From the NCBI GenBank assembly GCA_964627535.1, contig CAZVJW010000002.1:1-64000 (forward strand): a DNA stretch of 64,000 bases, in the 5' to 3' direction. Below the pieces are notes generated by a model. That model did not search any database. It saw nothing but the letters and a program-made list of their open reading frames with translations, and had not been told where the DNA came from. The DNA is from UBA1447 sp964627535 (lineage in GTDB: Bacteria > Bacillota > Clostridia > Oscillospirales > Acutalibacteraceae). The translations under genes and the position numbers were made by a program. Below, one piece after another: positions 26,960 through 35,596 of this stretch (position 1 is its first letter; every line of letters starts with the position of its first letter).

Positions 26960-27563
26960 TAAAGGTCTGCTCATTATTCTTTCCGGCCCATCCGGTTCGG
27001 GCAAAGACACAATTCTAAGTGAGCTTACAAAGCGTGAAGTCGATATTCGAATTTCAACATCAATGACAACGCGAAAGCCTCGTGATTGGGAAATTGATGG
27101 AAAAAGTTATTACTTTGTTTCGGAAAATTATTTTACAAAAAAGCTTGAAGAAAACCAAATTCTCGAATATGCTCAATACGGCACAAATTATTATGGAACC
27201 CCAAAAGCACCGGTTGATCTTTGGCTTTCGGAAGGAAAGACGGTGATTCTAAAAATTGAGGTCCAAGGTGCTGAGAAAATCAGATCTATTTATCCTGATT
27301 CTGTTAGTATATTTCTTATGCCCCCCTCAATAAAAATACTTGAAGAAAGGCTGCGCCGAAGAAAAACAGAAGACGAAGATGAAATTAACAGAAGACTATC
27401 AATTGCGGTTAATGAAATTAAGAGATCTGTCGATTACGATTATTATGTTATCAATGACATGGTATCGTATGCAGTAAGTGATATTTGTGCAATTATCCAA
27501 GCTGAAAAGCAAAGGACATTTAGAATGAAATATATTATTAGTGAGGTAATAAAAAATGCTTAA
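26952..27563 (+). CDS. gmk: Guanylate kinase
   Basis: A 203-residue enzyme converting GMP to GDP, downstream of the purine pathway encoded at 49-54 kb. The P-loop is GPSGSGKDT (about residues 11-19), the GMP-binding part has STSMTTRKPRDWEIDGKSYYF, and the LID includes ERLRRRKTE. Start ATG 26952 lies inside the end of remA; the in-frame ATG at 26892 is deep within remA and unlikely. It overlaps rpoZ by 8 nt. Confidence 0.95.
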   Translation: MNNKGLLIILSGPSGSGKDTILSELTKREVDIRISTSMTTRKPRDWEIDGKSYYFVSENYFTKKLEENQILEYAQYGTNYYGTPKAPVDLWLSEGKTVILKIEVQGAEKIRSIYPDSVSIFLMPPSIKILEERLRRRKTEDEDEINRRLSIAVNEIKRSVDYDYYVINDMVSYAVSDICAIIQAEKQRTFRMKYIISEVIKNA

Positions 27564-27765
27564 TCCTGATTTGCGTGAAGTTTTAAAAAACCATTTAAGC
27601 CGGTATTCTCTTGTAACCGCAACGGCAAAACGTGCCAGAATAATAGCAGAGGAAATCGAAGAGAAGAAAATGATAATTACCGAAAAACCTGTAAGTATTG
27701 CAGTAGAAGAAATTCTCAGAGGAGATTATGTTATTATTGAGCCTGAAGAAATTCGCAACTTATAG
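27556..27765 (+). CDS. rpoZ: RNA polymerase omega subunit
   Basis: A 69-residue small subunit that stabilises beta-prime folding. The YSLVTATAKRARII helix is the conserved core (E. coli RFdLVLVAAKRARQ type). Position after gmk and the 8-nt overlap are characteristic. In most Firmicutes coaBC follows, but here priA comes next. Confidence 0.92.
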   Translation: MLNPDLREVLKNHLSRYSLVTATAKRARIIAEEIEEKKMIITEKPVSIAVEEILRGDYVIIEPEEIRNL

Positions 27766-27793
27766 ATTCCGATGTCCGTAAGGAGGATTCTCT

Positions 27794-30259
27794 GTGAATG
27801 AAAAAATAGCAAAGGTTGCTGTGGATAATACAACATATGCTTTTGACAAAGAATATGATTATATTATCCCAGATCATTTAGCCTATTTTGTTCATCCGGG
27901 ATGTAGAATAACCATACCGTTTGGAAGAGGCAATAATAAGCGAATTGGTCTGATAACTAAAATTTGCAGTGAATCTAGCAACGCAAAATTAAAACAAATT
28001 GAAGCGGTGCTTGATGAAGCGCCGCTTCTTAATGACGAGATGCTTTCGCTTGTGTTATGGTTGAAAGAAAGAACGTTTTGCACGCTTTTTGATGCAGCCA
28101 AAGCGATATTGCCGGCAGGAATAAATTATAAAATGATTGTTTCCTATGTTGCAGCGCCTAATGTCAGTGAGGAAACGCTTTTAAAACTTTCAATTGATGA
28201 AAAACAAGTGTTTGAATATGTCAAAAACAAATCTGGTTACACAAGAAAAGAAAACTTATTAAAAACTCTTGGTCTTAACGATGATTCGGAAATTCCGGAA
28301 AAATTAGTAAAAATCGGTTTACTAATAAGAAATCTTGATGCCGTCCGAAAAATTGGCGATTTATCGATAAAAATGGTTAAGCTTTTATTAACTGGTAATG
28401 TGCCGGATGAGCGGCCTGATAAATTAACTCAAAAGCAAAAGTCTGTAGTTGATCTTCTTGAGGATATCGGTTCTGCGAGTATAAAAGAAGTATGCTATTT
28501 TACCGGTATTACACCTTCTGTTATTTCTTCATTAGAGAAGAAGAGAATAGTCGAAATATTTGAAAATGCAGTATCCCGTAATCCTTTTAACAGTGTGGAT
28601 ACCTTAAGTAAACCTAAACCGATTGAGTTAACCGATGAGCAAACAAAAGCATTTAAAAATCTTAACGATCAATATTTAAAAAGCGACGGAAGCGTTTCAT
28701 TGCTTTTTGGTATTACGGGGAGCGGTAAGACACAAGTTTATTTACGAATGATTGATGAAGTGATTGCTCTAAAGAAGGGCGTAATTGTAATGGTGCCAGA
28801 GATTTCATTAACTCCGCAAACACTTGCCCTTTTTCACGAGAGATACGGCAAAATGGTTGCAGTATTTCACAGCGCTCTTTCTATCGGAGAGAGGACTGAT
28901 GAATGGGAAAGAGTTAAGCACGGAGATGCATTGATAGCAATTGGCACCCGCTCAGCTGTCTTTGCACCTTTTGATAAAATTGGACTGATTATTATTGATG
29001 AAGAGCAGGAGCATACTTATAAGTCTGAGAGGTCTCCGAGATATAACGCCAAAGATGTTGCGCGTTTCAGATGTGTCAAACAAAAGGCTTTGTTGATTCT
29101 TTCGTCTGCAACACCAAGCATAGAAAGTTACGCATCCGCAATTAATGGTAAATATTCATTAAATGTTCTTCGAAACAGATACGGACCGGCATTTTTACCG
29201 GAAGTGCTGACAGTAGATATGTGTGCTGAAATCAGGAATGGAAATACATCACCATTAAGCATTGAATTGTTGAAAGGATTGCATGATAACATAATTTCGA
29301 AAAAACAGTCGATACTGTTGATAAATAGAAGAGGATACAATACTTTTGCAGCGTGCAGAGCATGCGGAAAGGTTATCACATGCCCCAATTGCAGTATTTC
29401 GATGACATACCACCATGCAAATGAAAAACTTATGTGCCATTATTGCGGCTATTCAACCCCTTTTACCGATACTTGTTCGAATTGCGGGAAAAAGGATGTG
29501 AGATATTCCGGATTTGGCACTCAAAAAATCGAAGAAGAAATAAAGCGTTTGTTGCCAACGGTAAGAGTACTTCGAATGGATACCGATACAACTATGTCAA
29601 GATTTGCGCATGAAAAAAAATTTGAACAATTTGCAAATCTGGATTTTGATATATTGCTGGGAACACAAATGGTTGCAAAAGGTCTGGACTTTGAAAATGT
29701 AACACTTGTAGGTGTTATTTCGGTTGATCAGCAATTATACAATGATGATTTCAGGAGCATGGAGAGCGCTTTTTCATTGTTGACTCAGGTTGTCGGTCGT
29801 TCCGGCAGAGGCAGATACGCAGGTAAAGCGATTATACAAACACTAACACCTGAGAATGAGATTATCAGACTTGCGGCAAGACAAGACTATGAATCTTTTT
29901 TCAAAACAGAAATACAGGTTCGTAAAATGCTGACATATCCTCCGTTTTGCGATATTTGTCTTTTAGGTTTTTCAGGAGAAGATGAAGCGAAGGTTAAGTC
30001 TGCATCAACCTATATACTTGAGCTAATAAAAATTAAAACGAATTCATTATATAAAAAAGAGAAGCTTATAGTGCTTGGCCCAATGCCGGCAAGAATTTTA
30101 AAAGTCAGTAACAGATACCGCTACAGAATAATTATTAAATGCAGAAACAATGCCTCGTTTAGAGCCATGGTGTCAGAATTATTGTGCGAAATAGAAAAAA
30201 TTAAAATCTATTCAAGCGTATCAGTTTTTGTGGACATGAATCCGGAAAGCATTATTTAA
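27794..30259 (+). CDS. priA: Primosomal replication restart helicase PriA
   Basis: An 821-residue superfamily 2 helicase that reloads the replisome at stalled forks. The N-terminal 3'-binding domain comes first, then Walker A GITGSGKT (near residue 307) and a DEEQ-type Walker B rather than the more usual DEEH. Eight zinc-binding cysteines follow in CxxCG...CPNC...CHYC...CSNCG clusters (about 520-560), and helicase motif VI is GRSGRG. GTG 27794 is the start after AAGGAGG. Confidence 0.96.
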   Translation: MNEKIAKVAVDNTTYAFDKEYDYIIPDHLAYFVHPGCRITIPFGRGNNKRIGLITKICSESSNAKLKQIEAVLDEAPLLNDEMLSLVLWLKERTFCTLFDAAKAILPAGINYKMIVSYVAAPNVSEETLLKLSIDEKQVFEYVKNKSGYTRKENLLKTLGLNDDSEIPEKLVKIGLLIRNLDAVRKIGDLSIKMVKLLLTGNVPDERPDKLTQKQKSVVDLLEDIGSASIKEVCYFTGITPSVISSLEKKRIVEIFENAVSRNPFNSVDTLSKPKPIELTDEQTKAFKNLNDQYLKSDGSVSLLFGITGSGKTQVYLRMIDEVIALKKGVIVMVPEISLTPQTLALFHERYGKMVAVFHSALSIGERTDEWERVKHGDALIAIGTRSAVFAPFDKIGLIIIDEEQEHTYKSERSPRYNAKDVARFRCVKQKALLILSSATPSIESYASAINGKYSLNVLRNRYGPAFLPEVLTVDMCAEIRNGNTSPLSIELLKGLHDNIISKKQSILLINRRGYNTFAACRACGKVITCPNCSISMTYHHANEKLMCHYCGYSTPFTDTCSNCGKKDVRYSGFGTQKIEEEIKRLLPTVRVLRMDTDTTMSRFAHEKKFEQFANLDFDILLGTQMVAKGLDFENVTLVGVISVDQQLYNDDFRSMESAFSLLTQVVGRSGRGRYAGKAIIQTLTPENEIIRLAARQDYESFFKTEIQVRKMLTYPPFCDICLLGFSGEDEAKVKSASTYILELIKIKTNSLYKKEKLIVLGPMPARILKVSNRYRYRIIIKCRNNASFRAMVSELLCEIEKIKIYSSVSVFVDMNPESII

Positions 30260-30294
30260 TTTATAATTATTTAAATTTAAATAAGGGTGATATA

Positions 30295-30759
30295 ATGATG
30301 GCATACAGAAGTATTGTAAAAATCGGTGATCCTATTTTAAATAAAATAAGTAAAAGAGTTGATAAGTTTGATGAACGGCTTTGTTTGCTGCTTGATGATA
30401 TGGCAGAAACTTTGCATAAAGAAGAGGGCGCTGGACTTGCCGCTGTTCAGGTGGGATTCCTTAAAAGAGTATTTGTTGCTGATGTCGGAGAAGGTTTGCT
30501 TGAACTTATCAATCCCGAAATTGTTGAATCGGAAGGAATTCAAGAAGAAAGAGAAGGTTGTCTTTCGATACCGGGTGAATGCGGAATTACACGACGCCCG
30601 GCAACAGTAAAAGTCAAAGCTCAAAATCGTTACGGGAAATGGTATGTCTATAAAGCTGAAGGTTTAAAAGCCCGTTGCTTTTGCCATGAAATTGATCATC
30701 TTAATGGAATACTTTTTACTCAAAAGGCTATTCGAATGATAAACAATGATGAGGAATAG
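30295..30759 (+). CDS. def: Peptide deformylase
   Basis: A 154-residue metalloenzyme that removes the formyl group from nascent proteins. All three motifs are present: GAGLAAVQVG, EGCLSIPG with the metal cysteine, and HEIDHLNG with the two metal histidines and catalytic glutamate. The start is one of two consecutive ATGs (30295, 30298) after AAGGG. It pairs functionally with fmt, 11 nt downstream. Confidence 0.97.
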   Translation: MMAYRSIVKIGDPILNKISKRVDKFDERLCLLLDDMAETLHKEEGAGLAAVQVGFLKRVFVADVGEGLLELINPEIVESEGIQEEREGCLSIPGECGITRRPATVKVKAQNRYGKWYVYKAEGLKARCFCHEIDHLNGILFTQKAIRMINNDEE

Positions 30760-30770
30760 GCGGTGACAGT

Positions 30771-31697
30771 TTGAATATCGTTTTTATGGGAACCCCTGAT
30801 TTTGCCGTTCCTTGCTTAGAACGGTTAATCAGTGACGATCATAATATATTGGCAGTTTTCACCCAACCCGACAAACCAAAAGGGCGGGGGCATTCTGTTG
30901 CTGCACCCCCTGTAAAACTAAAAGCTGCTGAGAATAATATATGCGTATTTCAGCCAGTAACACTTAAGGATGGCGAAGCCTATAATATACTTTCAGAACT
31001 CGCTCCGGAGATTATTATAGTTGCCGCATATGGAAAGATTTTACCTCAGCAAATCATTTCACTTCCTAAGTTTGGCTGTGTTTGCATTCACGCTTCGCTT
31101 TTACCTAAATACAGGGGTGCAGCTCCAATTCAATGGTCTGTAATAAACGGAGAAAAAGTAACTGGAATTACTTCAATGCAAATGGATGCAGGGATAGATA
31201 CGGGAGATATGCTTATTTCAGAGCAAACTGAGATTGGCGAGAATGAAAGCTCAGGCGAATTGCTCAATAGACTTTCCGTTATCGGCGCAGAGGTCATGTC
31301 AAAAACAATAACAGGTCTTCAAACCGGAACGGTAAATCCGGTTAAGCAGGACAGCAGTGCTTCAACTTATGCGCCAATGCTGACAAAGGCGCTGTGTCCT
31401 GTTAATTGGAATGAACCGGCTATAAAAGTTCATAATAGGATTAGGGGCCTCTCTCCTTTTTTAATTCCAACCGCCATGTACAGCAACCGATTAATAAGAA
31501 TTCATTCATCACTGGTTGTTGAAGGAAAAAACGGCAAACCAGGTGAGATAATTGAAAATATTGACAGACTCTTAGTCGCTTGCGGAGATGGCTCGGCAAT
31601 TGAGGTTGTTACTGTTCAGGTTGAAGGTAAAAAGGCAATGCCCGCCAAAGAATTTTTACGGGGAAATAAGATTGCTATTGGCACTGTATTAAAATAA
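30771..31697 (+). CDS. fmt: Methionyl-tRNA formyltransferase
   Basis: A 308-residue enzyme that formylates initiator Met-tRNA with 10-formyl-THF. The formyltransferase core begins with VFMGTPDFAV and includes HASLLPKYRGAAPIQW; the C-terminal OB-like domain begins near residue 205. TTG 30771 is the start, with GGCGGTGA before it. Def and Fmt act on opposite ends of the same formylation cycle and are adjacent here. Confidence 0.97.
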   Translation: MNIVFMGTPDFAVPCLERLISDDHNILAVFTQPDKPKGRGHSVAAPPVKLKAAENNICVFQPVTLKDGEAYNILSELAPEIIIVAAYGKILPQQIISLPKFGCVCIHASLLPKYRGAAPIQWSVINGEKVTGITSMQMDAGIDTGDMLISEQTEIGENESSGELLNRLSVIGAEVMSKTITGLQTGTVNPVKQDSSASTYAPMLTKALCPVNWNEPAIKVHNRIRGLSPFLIPTAMYSNRLIRIHSSLVVEGKNGKPGEIIENIDRLLVACGDGSAIEVVTVQVEGKKAMPAKEFLRGNKIAIGTVLK

Positions 31698-31748
31698 GCT
31701 ATTAATTAATGTTGCTAATTGATAATATCAGTAATTGAGGTGTAAAAA

Positions 31749-32438
31749 ATGGGATGGATGTACTTTGACTATTACTTTTTGATTCTTGTAATACCGGCAT
31801 TGGTTCTTTCAATGGGGGCACAGATCTTTCTCAAATCAACCTACAGAAAAATGTCAAGAGTTTTTAGCATAAAAGGGCTTACGGGTGCACAGGCAGCTAT
31901 GAGCGTTATGAATTACTATGGTATACCGGATGTTCGAGTGGAAGCCGTAGCGGGAAACTTAACCGATCATTTTGACCCAAGAACAAATGTCATATACCTT
32001 TCCCAGGGAGTCTACAGCAACAATTCTATAGCGGCTATAGGAATTGCTTGCCATGAGGCCGGCCATGCCGTTCAGCATAAGGAAAATTATGTGCCGATTA
32101 AAATCAGAACCGCTATAGTGCCTGTTACCAATATAGGTTCAGCATTGGGTCTGCCACTTGCTATTTTTGGCTATTTTCTTGGTTTTGGGCCTCTGATTAC
32201 TATCGGCCTAATGCTTTACTCGTTAATCGTGGTGTTTCAACTGGCTACATTGCCTGTTGAATTTAACGCAAGCCATCGCGCGATGAAAGTTATTGATGAA
32301 ATAGGAATGCTTGATATTGAGGAACAGGCCGGAGCTAAAAGAGTTCTGACAGCTGCCGCAATGACCTATGTTGCCGCTTTGCTTGTTTCAATTGCAAATC
32401 TGCTCAGGTTTATCCTTCGTTTTAGCGGAAGAAGATAG
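31749..32438 (+). CDS. Neutral zinc metallopeptidase, YugP family
   Basis: A 229-residue membrane protein of the YugP/Zn_peptidase_2 family. The zinc motif is H102-E-A-G-H106, in CHEAGHAVQH. A first helix (about 5-25), a hydrophobic stretch around 128-165 and a C-terminal helix place it in the membrane. Substrate is unknown. It starts at ATG 31749 after GAGGTG and sits between fmt and rsmB, a place where clostridia often carry it. Confidence 0.88.
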   Translation: MGWMYFDYYFLILVIPALVLSMGAQIFLKSTYRKMSRVFSIKGLTGAQAAMSVMNYYGIPDVRVEAVAGNLTDHFDPRTNVIYLSQGVYSNNSIAAIGIACHEAGHAVQHKENYVPIKIRTAIVPVTNIGSALGLPLAIFGYFLGFGPLITIGLMLYSLIVVFQLATLPVEFNASHRAMKVIDEIGMLDIEEQAGAKRVLTAAAMTYVAALLVSIANLLRFILRFSGRR

Positions 32439-32447
32439 GAAAAAATT

Positions 32448-33770
32448 ATGAATGATGCCAGACAGATTGCCTATGAAATACTGTTAAGAATTCAAAAGGA
32501 AAACGCGTATTCAAACCTCGTACTTGATTCAGCGCTTGAAACCGCAGGGCTTGAAGCGCGTGACAACTCCTTGGTTTCCGCTTTGGTTTACGGAACCCTT
32601 GAAAGAATAATAACAATAGACTACAATTTATCTCTCTATTTGAACAGTTCAATATGTAAACTTAAGCCTGAAGTATTAACGGTTTTAAGGATTGGAACCT
32701 GCCAAATATTATTTATGGATAAAATACCGGTATCAGCAGCTGTGAACGAAAGTATAAAAATAATTAAATTGACACGTTGTTCATTTGCATCAGGACTTGT
32801 CAACGCTATATTGCGTAAGATCGCAGAATTCGGATTAGTGCTTCCCAAACATAATAATAATGATATTGAATATTTTAGTGTTAAATATTCATGCCCGCAG
32901 TGGATAGTATCACTTTGGATTAACAGTTACGGTATCGATAATACAATTGGAATCATGGAATACTACTTAAATAAAGCCCCATTAATTGTTCGAATAAACA
33001 CAATGAAAACAACATCACTTGAGCTTATTAAACTACTCGAATCGGAGGGAATATCATCAAAAATATGCAATGAAGTCGAAAATGCTTTAATTTTGGAAAG
33101 AGCAGGTTTTATAGAAAATCTTTCCTCTTTCAAAAATGGTCTTTTCCATTTACAGGATACTTCATCACAGATATGTTGTAAGGTTCTTGAAGTTAAACAT
33201 GATGATGTGGTGTTTGACCTTTGTTCCGCACCGGGCGGAAAAGCATTTACAATTGCAGAAATTATGGACGGAACAGGTCGAGTTTATGCATTCGATATAT
33301 ACGATGCAAGACTTGAATTAATTCGCATTGGCGCATTGCGTTTAAACCTTTCAAATGTTTTCACGGAAATAGGTGATGCATGTATATATAATGATAAAAT
33401 AGGACTTGCTGATAAGGTTCTCTGCGATGTTCCTTGTTCCGGACTTGGTATTATTCGAAGAAAACCGGAAATACGTTATAAAAGTGAGGAAAATATTGAC
33501 AAATTGCCGGAATTGCAGTATTTTATACTTTGTAACGCTTCGAGATATGTTAAGATTGGAGGAATACTTGCATATTCAACCTGTACATTAAATCCAAAAG
33601 AAAATGAAGATGTTTGCGATTATTTCATACGAAACCATCCAAATTATTATTCGGAAAATATTAGTAATAAAATAATAAACGGCATGTCAAATGGCAAATA
33701 TTTGACGTTGATGCCTCATATGAGTAATTCAGATGGCTTCTTTATTGCACTATTCAAAAGAACGGAGTGA
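32448..33770 (+). CDS. rsmB: 16S rRNA m5C967 methyltransferase RsmB
   Basis: A 440-residue rRNA methyltransferase. The N-terminal NusB-like domain (about 1-130) precedes the catalytic Rossmann domain. SAM motif I is LCSAPGGKAF; motif IV CDVPCSGLG and the YSTCTLNPKENE motif hold the two cysteines used in the m5C mechanism. Its stop lies 4 nt before the rlmN TTG, so the two rRNA-modifying enzymes are coupled. Confidence 0.95.
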   Translation: MNDARQIAYEILLRIQKENAYSNLVLDSALETAGLEARDNSLVSALVYGTLERIITIDYNLSLYLNSSICKLKPEVLTVLRIGTCQILFMDKIPVSAAVNESIKIIKLTRCSFASGLVNAILRKIAEFGLVLPKHNNNDIEYFSVKYSCPQWIVSLWINSYGIDNTIGIMEYYLNKAPLIVRINTMKTTSLELIKLLESEGISSKICNEVENALILERAGFIENLSSFKNGLFHLQDTSSQICCKVLEVKHDDVVFDLCSAPGGKAFTIAEIMDGTGRVYAFDIYDARLELIRIGALRLNLSNVFTEIGDACIYNDKIGLADKVLCDVPCSGLGIIRRKPEIRYKSEENIDKLPELQYFILCNASRYVKIGGILAYSTCTLNPKENEDVCDYFIRNHPNYYSENISNKIINGMSNGKYLTLMPHMSNSDGFFIALFKRTE

Positions 33771-33774
33771 TATC

Positions 33775-34818
33775 TTGAAGAAATATGATATTAAGTCAAT
33801 GACTTTAACAGAACTTCAGGATAATTTAAATAATCAATCACTTCCGAAATATCGAACCGAACAGATTTATTCGTGGCTGCATGTTACAGGCGTTCAAAAT
33901 TATAATGAAATGAGCAATTTACCTGTGGATCTTCGAGCATATTTAATAAAGTATTTCCCGATATTTGGATGCGGAATTATAAGCAAAAAAGTTTCTCAGG
34001 TTGATTATACCGTAAAATATTTATTTTGTTTACATGACGATGAGATGATTGAATCAGTTCTGATGAAGTATAAATATGGATATACTCTTTGCATCTCTAC
34101 TCAGGTTGGATGCAGAATGGGATGTAAATTTTGCGCAACTGCAATCGGCGGTTTGATTAGAAATCTAACACCGTCAGAGATGCTTAGTCAAATTCATACA
34201 GTTCAGAGAGACATGAATATTAGGGTATCACATATTGTTCTTATGGGAATGGGAGAACCGCTTGATAACTATCAAAACGTTATTAGATTTCTCGACCTTG
34301 TTTCAAATGAAGATGGGTTAAATGTTGGAATGCGAAATATATCTCTTTCTACCTGCGGAATAGTACCGGCTATTAATATGTTGCTTGGTTTACATTTGCA
34401 ATTAACATTGTCGGTTTCACTTCATGGCTCTAACAATCAAATACGTTCTAAAATAATGCCTGTAAATCAAAAGTATTCATTAGAAGAGCTTTTAATGGTA
34501 TGTAAAAAATATTCTGAGGCTACTTCACGCAGGATTTCATTTGAATATGCTATGTTTGAAGGTGTAAATGACAGCGAAGAATGTGCGATTGAATTAGCCG
34601 GTATGCTAAAAGGAATGTTATGTCATGTCAATATAATTCCGGCTAATTATATTGAAGAATGTAAATATAAGCGAAGTTCTTCCAAAACGTTAAATCTTTT
34701 TAAAGATGCATTAGATAAAAAAGGGATTAATGTAACAATGCGACGCAGTTTAGGTTCAGACATTGACGCCTCATGCGGTCAATTAAGGAACAGACAGATT
34801 AAGACTTACCCTTGTTAA
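33775..34818 (+). CDS. rlmN: Dual-specificity 23S rRNA/tRNA m2A methyltransferase RlmN
   Basis: A 347-residue radical SAM enzyme that makes 2-methyladenosine at 23S A2503 and tRNA A37. The radical SAM cluster cysteines are C113, C117 and C120 (CRMGCKFC). The methyl-carrying cysteine near the C-terminus is C334 (DIDASCGQL). TTG 33775 is chosen because CGGAG lies 7 nt before it; an ATG at 33733 is inside rsmB. Confidence 0.95.
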   Translation: MKKYDIKSMTLTELQDNLNNQSLPKYRTEQIYSWLHVTGVQNYNEMSNLPVDLRAYLIKYFPIFGCGIISKKVSQVDYTVKYLFCLHDDEMIESVLMKYKYGYTLCISTQVGCRMGCKFCATAIGGLIRNLTPSEMLSQIHTVQRDMNIRVSHIVLMGMGEPLDNYQNVIRFLDLVSNEDGLNVGMRNISLSTCGIVPAINMLLGLHLQLTLSVSLHGSNNQIRSKIMPVNQKYSLEELLMVCKKYSEATSRRISFEYAMFEGVNDSEECAIELAGMLKGMLCHVNIIPANYIEECKYKRSSSKTLNLFKDALDKKGINVTMRRSLGSDIDASCGQLRNRQIKTYPC

Positions 34819-34841
34819 TTTATCCGAAAGGCGGTGTTGGT

Positions 34842-35570
34842 ATGAGGATTTCAGCAAAATCTGATATTGGAATGGTTCGCAATCAAAATCAGGATTCATA
34901 TCAAGCTGGTGAATTGCCCGGCAGTGTTGCATGGGCTGTTGTGTGTGACGGAATGGGCGGAACATCCGGCGGAAATGTGGCAAGCTCTGTCGCTGTCAAA
35001 ATTATTTCGGATAAAATAAAAATGTGTTATAAACAAGGTATGAACGGTAAATCAATTAAAAATTTGCTTAATTCTGCAATTGAAGGTTCAAATATCAGCA
35101 TATTTAATATGGCAGAATCAGATGAAACGCTAAAAGGTATGGGAACAACAGTTGTCGCAGCTATTCTTGCAGATAATAATGTTTATGTGGCACATGCAGG
35201 GGACAGCAGAGCATATTTGATTAATAATAATGGAATCAATCAATTAACAAAAGATCATTCTGTGGTACAAGACATGGTTGAAAAAGGTGAATTAACACCG
35301 GATGAAGCGAAAGCTCATCCTCATAAGAATTTAATAACAAGAGCTTTAGGAGTAAGTCAACGAATTTCAATTGACTTCCACGAGGAGTCAACATATCAAG
35401 ATGATGTGATTATTGTTTGTACTGACGGTCTTACTAATTCAATTGATGCTGACGAAATATTTTATACATATATGAACAGCGACTTTTATGAGTTCGCTGA
35501 TAAGCTTGTTGAAATTGCCAACAAAAATGGCGGCGGAGATAATATAACCGTTGTCACAATAGCAAATTAA
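34842..35570 (+). CDS. stp: PP2C-type serine/threonine protein phosphatase
   Basis: A 242-residue PPM phosphatase, counterpart of the PASTA kinase next door. Metal-binding aspartates are in QNQDSY, VCDGMGG, CTDGLT and GGDNITVV, and AHAGDSRAYLI is the conserved central strand. It is cytoplasmic. ATG 34842 follows AAGGCGGTG. In Enterococcus and Bacillus the orthologues (IreP, PrpC) reverse kinase phosphorylation. An IreB homologue, a known substrate of this pair, is at 54.7 kb. Confidence 0.95.
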   Translation: MRISAKSDIGMVRNQNQDSYQAGELPGSVAWAVVCDGMGGTSGGNVASSVAVKIISDKIKMCYKQGMNGKSIKNLLNSAIEGSNISIFNMAESDETLKGMGTTVVAAILADNNVYVAHAGDSRAYLINNNGINQLTKDHSVVQDMVEKGELTPDEAKAHPHKNLITRALGVSQRISIDFHEESTYQDDVIIVCTDGLTNSIDADEIFYTYMNSDFYEFADKLVEIANKNGGGDNITVVTIAN

Positions 35571-35596
35571 CTTTAAAGCTGCGGAGTGTGAATTTA